Of a DNA stretch of 49,484 nt, positions 37,657 to 45,416 are shown piece after piece. The notes under the pieces are model-generated. The model did not search any database. It was not told the origin of the DNA and worked only from the letters and a program-made list of their open reading frames with translations. The position numbers and the translations under genes are program-made. Position 1 is the stretch's first letter. Each line of letters begins with the position of its first letter. The DNA is from Shewanella gelidimarina (GTDB taxonomy: Bacteria; Pseudomonadota; Gammaproteobacteria; Enterobacterales; Shewanellaceae). Location: assembly GCF_023283945.1 (NCBI RefSeq), contig NZ_JAKIKW010000031.1:1-49484 (forward strand). Direction: 5' to 3'.

Positions 37657-39057
37657 TTAAAAATTAAAATGTGCTTTAATAGCTGATTTCAAGTCATTGT
37701 CACCAGACACAAACAGTGACTTCATGTTGTGGACTTTTCCGGTTTTGAGTACCGTTTTAGCATGTGAGAAGGTTAAAAAACCCTCTTTGCCATGGTAGTG
37801 CCCCATACCTGACCCTCCTATTCCACCGAAAGGAGCATCATCAGCTGCAATGTGGAAGATGCTGTCATTAATACACATTCCACCGGAATGCATCGTTTGC
37901 TTAATTCGTTCTTGTAACTCTTGATCTTCAGACATCAGATACAACGCCAACGGTTTATCCTTACTTGATATAATAGCGAGTGCATCGTCCAATTCTCGAT
38001 AAGTAATAATCGGCAGAATAGGACCAAATATTTCCTCTTGCATGACCGTTGATGTTAATTCTGGGTTTATCACTAAATGTGTCACCATTCGATGTTCAGC
38101 CTTGTTAATGGCATTGGAATGGGCGGAGACAACCCATTTACCTTGGTCAATTTCGGAATGTAATAATGCAAATTGACGTTCAAACTGCTGGCTGTTAATG
38201 ATTGAAGTCCACTGAGGGCTGTCTATACCTTCTGGATATAACACACTAAACTGAGCTTGATATTCGGTAATGAACTCTTGCTCTTTTCCTTCAGGAAGCA
38301 GGACATAATCAGGCGCGACACAAACTTGACCACTATTGAGACTTTTTCCACAGATAATACGCTCTACTGCCATAGAGATAGACACTTTGCTATCTACGAT
38401 AACGGGTGACTTGCCGCCCAGTTCTAACGTGACAGGTGTTAAATTATCCGCAGCAGATTTCATTACTAATTTCCCTACTCGAGGTGAACCAGTAAAAAAT
38501 AGATGATCAAAAGGGAGTGCGCTAAATTCTGCACCTATCTGTGCCTCGCCCTCAACCACAACCACTTCGGTTTCATTAAATACCTTAGCAAGAACATTCT
38601 GTAGGGCTGTATTCAAGCGTGGAGTGAACTCGCTTAACTTAATCATTGCGCGATTGCCTGCTGAAAACGCGGCGATCAAGGGTTCTATAGAAAGTAAGAT
38701 TGGAAAGTTCCAAGGTGTAATAATGCCAACAACTCCCTTTGGTTGATAAATAACTTCAACTTCCGAGGTCATTTCAAGCAACTTACCGGCATCACGGATC
38801 GATGGAGAGGCCCATTCATCCAAATGCTCTAGTGTGTAATCAATATGTGATAGGCATGGCACGATGTCAGCGACAAGTGTATCTTCCGCGCTACGATGGC
38901 CATAATCATCGCTCAATGCTGCAACGAGTTGCGGGATGTTAAAAACTAACTCAGCTCTTAGTTCGATTAGTTTTTCTACTCTATAATTAATGGTTGATGC
39001 TGGTGACTGATTAGCAGCTTGTTTAATGACATCAAAACGTTGCTTTAAGAAATTCAT
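37657..39057 (-). CDS. NAD(P)-dependent aldehyde dehydrogenase, coniferyl-aldehyde-dehydrogenase-like
   Basis: A 466-residue ALDH of the short-headed CALDH/ALDH3-like group. Motifs are TPWNFPILLSIEPLIAA (cofactor site), LPFDHLFFTGSPRVGK, LELGGKSPVIV with the general-base Glu, and NSGQVCVAPDYVL with the catalytic Cys. Coniferyl aldehyde dehydrogenases share this pattern, but fatty or aromatic aldehydes fit equally. AGAGGT 8 nt before the ATG supports the start. First gene of the ALDH-ADH-TetR operon, with a near-perfect TetR palindrome 75 bp upstream. Confidence 0.92.
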   Translation of the reverse strand: MNFLKQRFDVIKQAANQSPASTINYRVEKLIELRAELVFNIPQLVAALSDDYGHRSAEDTLVADIVPCLSHIDYTLEHLDEWASPSIRDAGKLLEMTSEVEVIYQPKGVVGIITPWNFPILLSIEPLIAAFSAGNRAMIKLSEFTPRLNTALQNVLAKVFNETEVVVVEGEAQIGAEFSALPFDHLFFTGSPRVGKLVMKSAADNLTPVTLELGGKSPVIVDSKVSISMAVERIICGKSLNSGQVCVAPDYVLLPEGKEQEFITEYQAQFSVLYPEGIDSPQWTSIINSQQFERQFALLHSEIDQGKWVVSAHSNAINKAEHRMVTHLVINPELTSTVMQEEIFGPILPIITYRELDDALAIISSKDKPLALYLMSEDQELQERIKQTMHSGGMCINDSIFHIAADDAPFGGIGGSGMGHYHGKEGFLTFSHAKTVLKTGKVHNMKSLFVSGDNDLKSAIKAHFNF

Positions 39058-39132
39058 TTTATATACCTCTAAAAATTTAAACTGATTATGTTTTATCGAT
39101 TAATGGCTCTTCTTTAACTCGACAAACGCATA

Positions 39133-39152
39133 CTAACCGAGCGGTCGGTTAG
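39133..39152 (-). promoter_or_regulatory. TetR-type operator in front of the ALDH-ADH-TetR operon
   Basis: CTAACCGAGCGGTCGGTTAG is a palindrome except for one symmetric pair of positions (9 and 12). On the minus strand it is followed at once by TAGTAT, a probable -10 that overlaps the end of the site, as in front of the beta-propeller gene. It is 75 bp before the ALDH start. Confidence 0.75.
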
Positions 39153-39292
39153 CAATAATTAGCATGGCTTAAAAGCCAATTAAGTTTTATTGACTAGTTA
39201 GAAAAACTTAATTGGAGGTATAGGAGGAGAATAAAGCGTTAACATTTCCGAAGTATCGTCTCTCGAATGCAAAGACTTTTATTTTACATACG

Positions 39293-39324
39293 AAAAAAGC
39301 CCCCAACATTGCTGTAGAGGGCTT
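39293..39324 (-). terminator. Second terminator downstream of tRNA-Ser
   Basis: AAGCCC (39297-39302) and GGGCTT (39319-39324) pair with a 16-nt loop. On the minus strand a run of six Ts follows. The tRNA-Ser already has its own terminator at 39523-39554, so this one points to read-through or to another short transcript in between. Confidence 0.55.
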
Positions 39325-39334
39325 CTTCTTAGGA

Positions 39335-39370
39335 TGACACTGAGATAGCAGACTTAGGCAATCGTAACCC
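39335..39370. repeat. Imperfect repeat copy A near tRNA-Ser
   Basis: Shares roughly three quarters of its bases with 39452-39485: both carry GAGATAGC, then GAC, then CAAT and AACCC in the same order and spacing (36 and 34 bp). They lie between the two terminators downstream of tRNA-Ser. Origin unknown. Confidence 0.4.
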
Positions 39371-39451
39371 TACGTGATAATGCTACACACTCGTCTCTGT
39401 TATTACGTATATAGAAAGGACTCCATTTCTGCTAGCCATTTTTCTTGATGT

Positions 39452-39485
39452 TGTGCCGAGATAGCTGACCTAAACAATGGAACCC
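39452..39485. repeat. Imperfect repeat copy B near tRNA-Ser
   Basis: Partner of 39335-39370, same orientation, 82 bp apart. No open frame covers either copy. Confidence 0.4.
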
Positions 39486-39522
39486 CTGGGTTCTATTTGG
39501 CCATTTTGAAAAACAAAAAGCA

Positions 39523-39554
39523 AAAAGCCCGATATCTTTCGATATCGGGCTTTT
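39523..39554 (-). terminator. Terminator of tRNA-Ser
   Basis: A perfect 14-bp stem (AAAAGCCCGATATC with its complement) and a 4-nt loop lie just past the 3' end of tRNA-Ser. Confidence 0.85.
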
Positions 39555-39560
39555 CTAATG

Positions 39561-39651
39561 TGGCGGAGAGATAGGGATTTGAACCCTAGATAGGCTACAA
39601 ACCTATGCCGGTTTTCAAGACCGGTGCATTCGACCACTCTGCCATCTCTCC
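39561..39651 (-). tRNA. tRNA-Ser(UGA)
   Basis: A 91-nt tRNA on the minus strand including encoded CCA. The acceptor begins GGAGAGAT and pairs with ATCTCTCC before GCCA. The anticodon loop is CTTGAAA (TGA), and a long variable arm typical of tRNA-Ser is present. It reads UCA and other UCN codons. It has its own promoter (39663-39691) and terminator. Confidence 0.95.
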
Positions 39652-39662
39652 GAACGCCGCGA

Positions 39663-39691
39663 ATAATATAGCGCTCGATTAATCTTGTAAA
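39663..39691 (-). promoter_or_regulatory. Promoter of tRNA-Ser
   Basis: On the minus strand TTTACA (39686-39691), a 17-bp spacer and TATTAT (39663-39668) are followed by the GC-rich discriminator TCGCGGCG, which is typical of stringently controlled tRNA promoters. Confidence 0.75.
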
Positions 39692-39740
39692 GGCTTAATT
39701 GTAGATTTTGATGTACTTGGTCAATTACACTGCAAATTGA

Positions 39741-40985
39741 CTACTTTTCGTCTCTATCTACGCCAACTCTAGCCGGATCAGGGAAAACAAAGTTTTTATT
39801 AGCCTCTTCCCATGACTTATAGTTACGCAGTTTAAAGCCAACAAAGACAATAAATGAACTGAGCATGATGCCCCAGCCTATTGCCGTTTCGCCTTTACTC
39901 GCCCAAATAGCCACTAAGCTTGAAGCGCCGAATGATAAGCTAATTTGTATGAAATTTTGAAGTCCTGCAGCTTTAGCGGCATTTTTCGAAAATTCCTGTA
40001 ACGCACCATTTACCACTATCGGATAGATAGCACCATTACACGCTGCTAAAACAGAAAATGCTGCAAGCAATGGAAATATGGAAAGTCCTTTAACCAAAAT
40101 AGTAACGATAACAATGGCAAAAACACTGAGACCAAATATACTCAGAAGTACTTTAAGCGCAGCCTCAGAACCTGATTTACGAATAAGCGTCTTACTCGCA
40201 TAACCGCCTAAAATAAACATTAGTGTTTGTGGAATGAAGCTAAGGCCGATTGCTGTTGCATCGAATCCATGCTGTTCCATTACCATTGGCCACACCGTAA
40301 GGTAGGAGAAAAATGCACCTGAGCATGCACCGAAGATAATAACGTTACCTAAATATTTGGTATTTTTTAAAATTGAAAGGTAACTAATCTGGCTGGTTTG
40401 TTTTTCAGTGACCTTAGTTTCACTAGGGACAAAGAAAAATGTTAACGCAATCATGGCTACTGCTAAACAGCTCAATGTAATGAAGATACTTTCCCACCCA
40501 AAATACTGCAGTATAAAGGCACCCAAAAGTGGCGCCAATGCAGGTGAAAGCGCGACTAAAGGCATAATGTTTGAGAATACATTTTGTGCTTTGTTAGCAT
40601 CGTATTTTTCAATCACAATGGCTTGCCAAATAACACCGGCAGAGCAGGCACCGATAGCTTGCGCAAATCGGGAAAGGTTAAACACCAACATTGACTCGCT
40701 TGTCGCAAGTGAAAGACTCGCCAATGTAAATAAGGATAAGCCAAAAATAAGCGCGTTTCGTTTACCAAAACGTTCAACTATTGGACCATATATAAGTTGA
40801 CCTAATGCTAACCCAGCCAAGAAAAATGTTAATGACATTGCCACTTGTGAGGGGGATGTTGCCATTGTGTCTTCAATTGCTTTGAAAGCAGGCAAATACA
40901 TATCAGTGGCGATGAATCCAAGCATGCTTAACAGCGCTAGGTAGGATAGAAATATATAGTATTTAACGTTCATTAGAGATTTCAT
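39741..40985 (-). CDS. punC: MFS purine nucleoside exporter PunC (Bcr/CflA type)
   Basis: A 414-residue drug:H+ antiporter-1 type transporter with 12 membrane helices. LGFIATDMYLPAF (22-34) is the TM1 motif of the Bcr/CflA group and is nearly identical in E. coli PunC (YdhC); AIYPIVV and SPALAPLLGAFI also match. A PunR-type LysR gene (41103-42005) is divergent, as in E. coli, which supports the assignment. PunC moves purine nucleosides such as adenosine; the direction and range in this organism are inferred. M1 has no strong ribosome site; M5 (MNVKYYIFL) is an alternative start. The C-terminal tail is hydrophilic. Confidence 0.85.
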   Translation of the reverse strand: MKSLMNVKYYIFLSYLALLSMLGFIATDMYLPAFKAIEDTMATSPSQVAMSLTFFLAGLALGQLIYGPIVERFGKRNALIFGLSLFTLASLSLATSESMLVFNLSRFAQAIGACSAGVIWQAIVIEKYDANKAQNVFSNIMPLVALSPALAPLLGAFILQYFGWESIFITLSCLAVAMIALTFFFVPSETKVTEKQTSQISYLSILKNTKYLGNVIIFGACSGAFFSYLTVWPMVMEQHGFDATAIGLSFIPQTLMFILGGYASKTLIRKSGSEAALKVLLSIFGLSVFAIVIVTILVKGLSIFPLLAAFSVLAACNGAIYPIVVNGALQEFSKNAAKAAGLQNFIQISLSFGASSLVAIWASKGETAIGWGIMLSSFIVFVGFKLRNYKSWEEANKNFVFPDPARVGVDRDEK

Positions 40986-41044
40986 AAGTAAAAAATTGAA
41001 TTTGGATTAATTAAGTCGGGCAGTGTAAACACTTGCTAAATGGC

Positions 41045-41060
41045 TGTGAAACGTTTATTT
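41045..41060. promoter_or_regulatory. Possible PurR-like box between punC and punR
   Basis: TGTGAAACGTTTATTT contains the core AAACGTTT of the E. coli PurR site but diverges outside it. It lies in the divergent promoter. Weak. Confidence 0.25.
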
Positions 41061-41102
41061 TTCATATTAGCCTTCAAAAAAACTCACAGCAGGATGTGAA
41101 CC

Positions 41103-42005
41103 ATGATTTCAGAACAATCTATGCGGTTAATTGATATGGTTGCGCGCGTAGGTAGCTTTACCGCTGCCGCCAACAAACTTCACAAAGTCCCTTCAGCTGT
41201 AAGTTACGCCGTTAAGCAAATTGAAGAAGAACTCGGGGTGATCCTATTTATTAGGCATCACCGCAGTGTTAGCTTAACGCCAGCGGGTGAACATTTTGTA
41301 AAACAGTCACGCAGCATACTCACTGAAATGGAAACCATGCGCTCTGACACTATTAGAGTGGCTAATGGATGGCAACCTACTTTGTCTATTGCGTTAGATA
41401 ACATTGTTCGTGCTGATAAGATCAGTAATTTAATTGCTGATTTCTATCGCACATTTGACAATGTTGAGTTGATTATTCGAATTGAAGTCTTCAATGGTGT
41501 ATGGGAGTCGATTGCAACGGGACGAAGCGATATTGCCATTGGCGCAACTACCGCGATCCCAGTGGGTGGAGATTACCATTTTAAAGACATGGGTAATATT
41601 GACTGGTGTTTTCTTGTCGGCAAAAATCACCCATTAGCAACTATTGACCGGCCAATTACTGATGACGAGCTACGTCAATACCCTTCGATTTGCTTAGAGG
41701 ATACTTCTCGAGAAATCCCTAAACGTATGACCTGGTTATTAGAGAACCAACGACGATTAGTGGTACCTGATTGGATCCGCGCCATTAATTGCTTCAGAGA
41801 AGGCTTAGGAATTGGTTACATGCCCGCACATTTTGCCTATCCTTTCATAAAAACAGGAGCGTTAATTGAAAAACAATTAGAGCGTCCGAAAAAGAAAAGT
41901 CCCTGCTGTTTAGCGTGGAACGATGCCAATAAATCCCCTGCCATGGCGTGGGTATTGGATTACTTGGGCGATACCGAAAAACTGCATAAAGATTGGTTAG
42001 ACTAA
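41103..42005 (+). CDS. punR: LysR-family regulator PunR (purine response)
   Basis: A 300-residue LysR-type regulator, very close to E. coli PunR (YdhB). Helix-turn-helix: SFTAAANKLHKVPSAVSYAVK (18-38), then LFIRHHRSVSLTPAGEHF. The effector domain keeps DNIVRADKISNLIADFYRTFD, VFNGVWESIATGR and AIGATTAIPVGGDYHF, and the end PAMAWVLDYLGDTEKLHKDWL matches the E. coli C-terminus. It should activate the divergent punC gene in response to adenine-type purines. AGGATG lies 8 nt before the ATG. Confidence 0.9.
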   Translation: MISEQSMRLIDMVARVGSFTAAANKLHKVPSAVSYAVKQIEEELGVILFIRHHRSVSLTPAGEHFVKQSRSILTEMETMRSDTIRVANGWQPTLSIALDNIVRADKISNLIADFYRTFDNVELIIRIEVFNGVWESIATGRSDIAIGATTAIPVGGDYHFKDMGNIDWCFLVGKNHPLATIDRPITDDELRQYPSICLEDTSREIPKRMTWLLENQRRLVVPDWIRAINCFREGLGIGYMPAHFAYPFIKTGALIEKQLERPKKKSPCCLAWNDANKSPAMAWVLDYLGDTEKLHKDWLD

Positions 42006-42199
42006 AGATTTTGCTCGTCAATCGATGGTGATCCGTCTTGATAATACCGATATACAGGCCATTAGCTTTATCCGACCGTAAAGCTAGGGTATGATTCAGT
42101 AACTTAACGAGAGAATTGACACTTATTGAGATTATCGGGAACTACCGGATTAAATAAGGTTCAAACATACAGCTCGAGCATTTGTCTTCGGAGAAAGAA

Positions 42200-42862
42200 A
42201 TGAAAGATATGACACAACAAACCGCCTACAGCAGTACGACTGTAGAGGTGAACAAACTGCTTAAAAACACCTATATGCTGCTATCAATGACGTTAGCTTT
42301 TTCTGCAGTATGTGCAGGTCTAGCAATGGCACTTGCGATCAGCCCAATGATGTCTTTGGGATTATCAATTGGTAGTTTGGTACTGCTGTTCGTGACATTA
42401 CGTAAAGCGGAATCTAGCGCGGGTCTCTTCTGGGTATTTGCGTTCACTGGTATGCAGGGTGCATCACTGGGTTATATCCTTAACCATTACGCTGGCATGG
42501 CTAACGGCCCACAGCTTATTATGCAAGCGCTAGGCTTAACGTCGGTTATCTTTGTGGCCTTGTCTGGTTACGCGGTTACCACTAAAAAAGACTTTTCATT
42601 CATGCGCGGCTTCCTAATTGCTGGCTTGGTGATCATGGTTGTCGGCTTGCTGGTAAACATGTTCTTGGGTAATGGTATGGTCTTTATGGCCCTTAACGCG
42701 GGTATTGCATTATTGATGACCGGGTTTATTCTTTACGATACCAGTCGAATCATTAATGGTGGCGAAACAAACTACATCCGCGCGACTATCTCACTATATT
42801 TAGATTTCTTAAACCTTTTCGTCGCTCTACTGCATTTAATGGGTATCGGAAGTGATGACTAA
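42200..42862 (+). CDS. yccA: Bax-inhibitor-1/YccA-family membrane protein
   Basis: A 220-residue integral membrane protein of the BI-1/YccA (TMBIM) family with seven helices. Features are the glycine- and methionine-rich helices (GLAMALAISPMMSLGLSIGS), YVITDTS-type ending seen here as LYDTSRIINGGETNYIRATISLYLDFLNLF, and the SGYAVTTKKDFSFM loop. YccA modulates the FtsH protease in E. coli. The ATG at 42200 (MKDMTQQTAYS) is chosen because GGAG lies 6 nt before it; the TTG at 42182 is less likely. It is followed by the tus operon; in E. coli yccA also sits beside tusE. Confidence 0.92.
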   Translation: MKDMTQQTAYSSTTVEVNKLLKNTYMLLSMTLAFSAVCAGLAMALAISPMMSLGLSIGSLVLLFVTLRKAESSAGLFWVFAFTGMQGASLGYILNHYAGMANGPQLIMQALGLTSVIFVALSGYAVTTKKDFSFMRGFLIAGLVIMVVGLLVNMFLGNGMVFMALNAGIALLMTGFILYDTSRIINGGETNYIRATISLYLDFLNLFVALLHLMGIGSDD

Positions 42863-42886
42863 TACCAATTAATTTTTATTGAGTTA

Positions 42887-42916
42887 AAATGGTCCTACTT
42901 AAGGGCCATTTTTTTT
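42887..42916 (+). terminator. Terminator between yccA and tusD
   Basis: AAATGGTCC (42887-42895) pairs with GGGCCATTT (42903-42911) and is followed by Ts. The tusD ATG at 42920 comes 3 bases after the T run, so the hairpin overlaps the region where a tusD ribosome site would be expected. Confidence 0.8.
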
Positions 42917-42919
42917 ATT

Positions 42920-43309
42920 ATGAGTAAATTTATTATCCAGGTTAACTCCCCTGCCTACGGCAGTTCATCGAGTTATAATGCCTATCGTTTTGCCGAAACA
43001 GCCTTAAAGAATGGCCATGTCGTTGATAAAGTTTTCTTCTATCAAGATGGTGTACTCAACACTAATCATCTGAACAGCCCAGCAAGTGATGAATTTGATT
43101 TGGGTAAGGCGTGGTTATCGCTCAGTGATCGCTATAACGTGCCATTGATTAATTGTGTCTCAGCGGCTCTGCGCCGTGGCGTATTGTCACAAACTGACGC
43201 TAATGAAAACCAATTATCTCATTGGAATATGGAACCTCCATTTATAATGGGCGGTTTAGGTGAGCTGGTGATTGGAATTGAATCTGCCGATCGCTTGATT
43301 AGTTTTTAG
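42920..43309 (+). CDS. tusD: TusD, sulfur relay protein (DsrE-like)
   Basis: A 129-residue subunit of the TusBCD complex that carries sulfur from TusA to TusE for 2-thiouridine at the wobble position of tRNA-Lys, Glu and Gln. NSPAYGSSSSYNAYRFAE and SPASDEFDLGKAW are diagnostic. The persulfide-bearing cysteine is C79 in PLINCVSAALRRG, as in E. coli TusD. It ends 9 bp before tusC. Its own ribosome site is poor: only AAGGG, 14 nt upstream and inside the terminator stem. Confidence 0.95.
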   Translation: MSKFIIQVNSPAYGSSSSYNAYRFAETALKNGHVVDKVFFYQDGVLNTNHLNSPASDEFDLGKAWLSLSDRYNVPLINCVSAALRRGVLSQTDANENQLSHWNMEPPFIMGGLGELVIGIESADRLISF

Positions 43310-43318
43310 GAGTTAGCG

Positions 43319-43675
43319 TTGAAAAAGCTGTGTATTGTGTTTCGCCAAGGTCCTCATGGAACTGCACAAGGTAGAGAAGCCCTCGATCTTGCGTTGTTGA
43401 GTGCCAGTTTTGAGCAGGAAGTCAGTCTTGTTTTTACTGATGAAGGCCTGTTGAACCTACTTAATCATCAATCTCCAGAAACCATTGGTGCTAAGGATTA
43501 TATTGCGACTTTTGGCGCCCTACCTCTTTATGATGTTGATACTATTTTGGTGTGTAAGGACTCGATGAAAGAGTTATCGCTAGTGGAAGATGATCTTAAA
43601 CTTGCGGCTGAGGTCTGCGAACCACGCATGATAGCGTCACACTTTAGCCAGGTTGATGAGGTCTTAGTATTTTAA
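43319..43675 (+). CDS. tusC: TusC, sulfur relay protein (DsrF-like)
   Basis: A 118-residue structural subunit of the TusBCD heterohexamer. FRQGPHGTAQGREALDLALLSASF and GLLNLLNHQSPE match the DsrF/TusC family, which lacks the catalytic cysteine. The start is a TTG with GGAG 6 nt before it (43309-43312); there is no ATG near the conserved N-terminus. Its TAA shares the base with the ATG of tusB. Confidence 0.93.
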   Translation: MKKLCIVFRQGPHGTAQGREALDLALLSASFEQEVSLVFTDEGLLNLLNHQSPETIGAKDYIATFGALPLYDVDTILVCKDSMKELSLVEDDLKLAAEVCEPRMIASHFSQVDEVLVF

Positions 43676-43956
43676 TGATTTTACATCACATCCAGTCTTC
43701 ACCAATGCAAAGCTCAGCGTTAAAAACATGCTTACGCTACATAGACCCCTCTGACACCATTTTACTGTCAGGAAACGCGGTAAATTGCCTGCTGACTCAA
43801 GAGTGGCAACAACGATTGAGTCCATACAAACTCATGTTGCTCGCTGATGATGTTATTGCGCGTGGCTTACAAGCCCGCTTAAGCGCTTATAAGCACATTG
43901 ACTATAGTGACTTTGTAGAACAGACGTTAACCCATAAGAAAGTGATTAGTTGGTAA
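43675..43956 (+). CDS. tusB: TusB, sulfur relay protein (DsrH-like)
   Basis: A 93-residue third subunit of TusBCD. ILHHIQSSPMQSSALKTCLRYI and LLSGNAVNCLL fit the small DsrH family, the least conserved of the three. The ATG overlaps the tusC stop by one base (TAATG). tusE follows after 3 bp. Confidence 0.92.
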   Translation: MILHHIQSSPMQSSALKTCLRYIDPSDTILLSGNAVNCLLTQEWQQRLSPYKLMLLADDVIARGLQARLSAYKHIDYSDFVEQTLTHKKVISW

Positions 43957-43959
43957 TAG

Positions 43960-44289
43960 ATGATTGAATATAACGGACAGCAGATAGAAACAGATCACCA
44001 AGGCTATTTAAAAGTCGCCAAGGATTGGAGTCCAGAACTCGCGTTGCTCATTGCTCAAGATGAACAAATAGTGCTTACGGATGCACATTGGGAAGTCATT
44101 AACTTTGTCCGCAATTTTTATTTAGAATTTAAAACAAGCCCAGCGATCCGCGTGTTAGTCAAAGCGATAGGACAAAAGCTAGGAGCCGATAAAGGTAACT
44201 CAAAATACCTGTATACCCTTTTTCCTATTGGACCCGCTAAACAAGCAACTAAAATCGCGGGACTGCCTAAGCCAGCAAAATGCATTTAG
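43960..44289 (+). CDS. tusE: TusE, sulfur relay acceptor (DsrC/TusE family)
   Basis: A 109-residue protein that accepts sulfur from TusD and passes it to MnmA. The domain is complete: GQQIETDHQGYL, LTDAHWEVINFVRNFY and LFPIGPAKQATKIAGLPKP. The acceptor cysteine is the penultimate residue (AKCI, C108). The extra cysteine of true DsrC is absent, as expected for TusE. Last gene of the tusDCBE operon; a terminator follows at 44329. Confidence 0.95.
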   Translation: MIEYNGQQIETDHQGYLKVAKDWSPELALLIAQDEQIVLTDAHWEVINFVRNFYLEFKTSPAIRVLVKAIGQKLGADKGNSKYLYTLFPIGPAKQATKIAGLPKPAKCI

Positions 44290-44328
44290 TGATGTTCTAA
44301 TCAATTGCATCATCAATATTGACCCATC

Positions 44329-44352
44329 AAGCCCTATCAGTAGGGCTTTTTT
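44329..44352 (+). terminator. Terminator of the tus operon
   Basis: AAGCCCTA, loop TCAG, TAGGGCTT and six Ts. The 44353-44607 stretch beyond it holds no gene that I can support. Confidence 0.9.
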
Positions 44353-44607
44353 GTGGCTAGTGCTTTTGGCTAAGGCAGCGAAATGCCAATTGATAGTACG
44401 ATCTTTAACAATGAATGTAGTGCATGAACCTAAATGAATGGGGATCGAGTTGTAATTTGATGGTTGTACATGAGTTACTTTCCCCTTCCCCTGTCCGTAC
44501 CGCTATCTAAAGCGTGTATAAGCGCGGATAGCTTGGTGATGGGCGAGTTTATTCACACAGTAAAGACGAGTGTCTTTATCGAGGATTGCTAAATTAAAGA
44601 CACAAAA

Positions 44608-44632
44608 AAGCCCCGACTAATGTCGAGGCTTA
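44608..44632 (-). terminator. Terminator of the tRNA operon
   Basis: Minus-strand stem AAGCC-x-CGAC / GTCG-x-GGCTT with a 4-nt loop, followed by a T run, just after tRNA-Leu. Confidence 0.8.
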
Positions 44633-44637
44633 AATGA

Positions 44638-44723
44638 TGGTACCCGAGGCCGGACTTGAACCGGCACGCCTATTAAGCGAGGGATTTTAAATCCCTTGTG
44701 TCTACCGATTCCACCACTCGGGC
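44638..44723 (-). tRNA. tRNA-Leu(UAA)
   Basis: 86 nt with encoded CCA. Acceptor GCCCGAG pairs with CTCGGGT. Anticodon loop TTTAAAA gives TAA. The long variable arm (CTCGCTTAATAGGCG) marks a class II tRNA. Third gene of the Gly-Cys-Leu operon. Confidence 0.93.
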
Positions 44724-44805
44724 AAACTCGTTGATTTTGATGATGCGTGTTATCGGTAGAAACACTGTAGTTAATCACTTAACCACTCATCAAACTCTTA
44801 ATCTT

Positions 44806-44879
44806 TGGAGGCGCGACCCGGAGTCGAACCGAGATAGGCGGATTTGCAATCCGCAGCATAGCCATTCTGCCATCGCGCC
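44806..44879 (-). tRNA. tRNA-Cys(GCA)
   Basis: 74 nt, acceptor GGCGCGA, anticodon loop TTGCAAA gives GCA, ends TCCA. Middle gene of the operon. Confidence 0.95.
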
Positions 44880-44889
44880 GGTGTTAAAT

Positions 44890-44965
44890 TGGAGCGACAT
44901 ATCAGGTTCGAACTGATGACCTATACCTTGGCAAGGTATCGCTCTACCAACTGAGCTAATGTCGC
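44890..44965 (-). tRNA. tRNA-Gly(GCC)
   Basis: 76 nt, acceptor GCGACAT pairs with ATGTCGC, anticodon loop TTGCCAA gives GCC, ends TCCA. First gene of the operon, 10 bp before tRNA-Cys. Confidence 0.95.
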
Positions 44966-45027
44966 GTTTCAATTTAATCTGTAACCTAGTTCTTGCTTAG
45001 TTCGCTTCCCCTTGACTACGGGATGGC

Positions 45028-45055
45028 ATTCTACCGATTTGCCCTAGAGAGTCAA
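45028..45055 (-). promoter_or_regulatory. Promoter of the tRNA-Gly-Cys-Leu operon
   Basis: TTGACT (45050-45055), 16-bp spacer, TAGAAT (45028-45033), then the GC-rich discriminator GCCATCCCG. About 62 bp before tRNA-Gly. Confidence 0.8.
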
Positions 45056-45366
45056 TCTCCAAAAATCATTTTTATGACTGTTTGATGTTAAATTCATCAA
45101 AGATAACGTTTTTTGTTCTTATTGATCGAAACTTGCTCAGTGATAATGCTTAACGCCCTGCCCGCTCAACAATACCCGGCTAACTCAGACGAATAAATGA
45201 AGAGTTCGCTTTACCCTTTTACCTTTATATCGCTATCAATAAAAACAATGTTCATTAAAAGCCGATGATTCAAGCAAATGGGTTTAATCTAGAAATAGTT
45301 ACTGAGTGATTGGCTGCTGGATAATTGAAATTCAATACCGATATAAATGTAAGAGACTAAAAACAA
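45056..45366. other. Intergenic region between tRNA operon and gapB, nothing found
   Basis: About 310 bp. In E. coli pgsA precedes the same tRNAs; here no pgsA-like reading frame is present. The longest frames carry no recognisable family. Confidence 0.4.
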
Positions 45367-45393
45367 AAACGCCTCTGTAATAGAGGCATTTTT
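45367..45393 (-). terminator. Terminator of gapB
   Basis: Minus-strand stem with GCCTCT/AGAGGC and a 5-6-nt loop, followed by TTTTTGTTT, about 25 bp past the stop. Confidence 0.85.
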
Positions 45394-45416
45394 AATAGCA
45401 TTAACTCAAATCAATC

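Noticed and set aside
44228..44437. 69-codon frame overlapping the end of tusE
   Set aside because: Out of frame with tusE, runs through its terminator and has no ribosome site.
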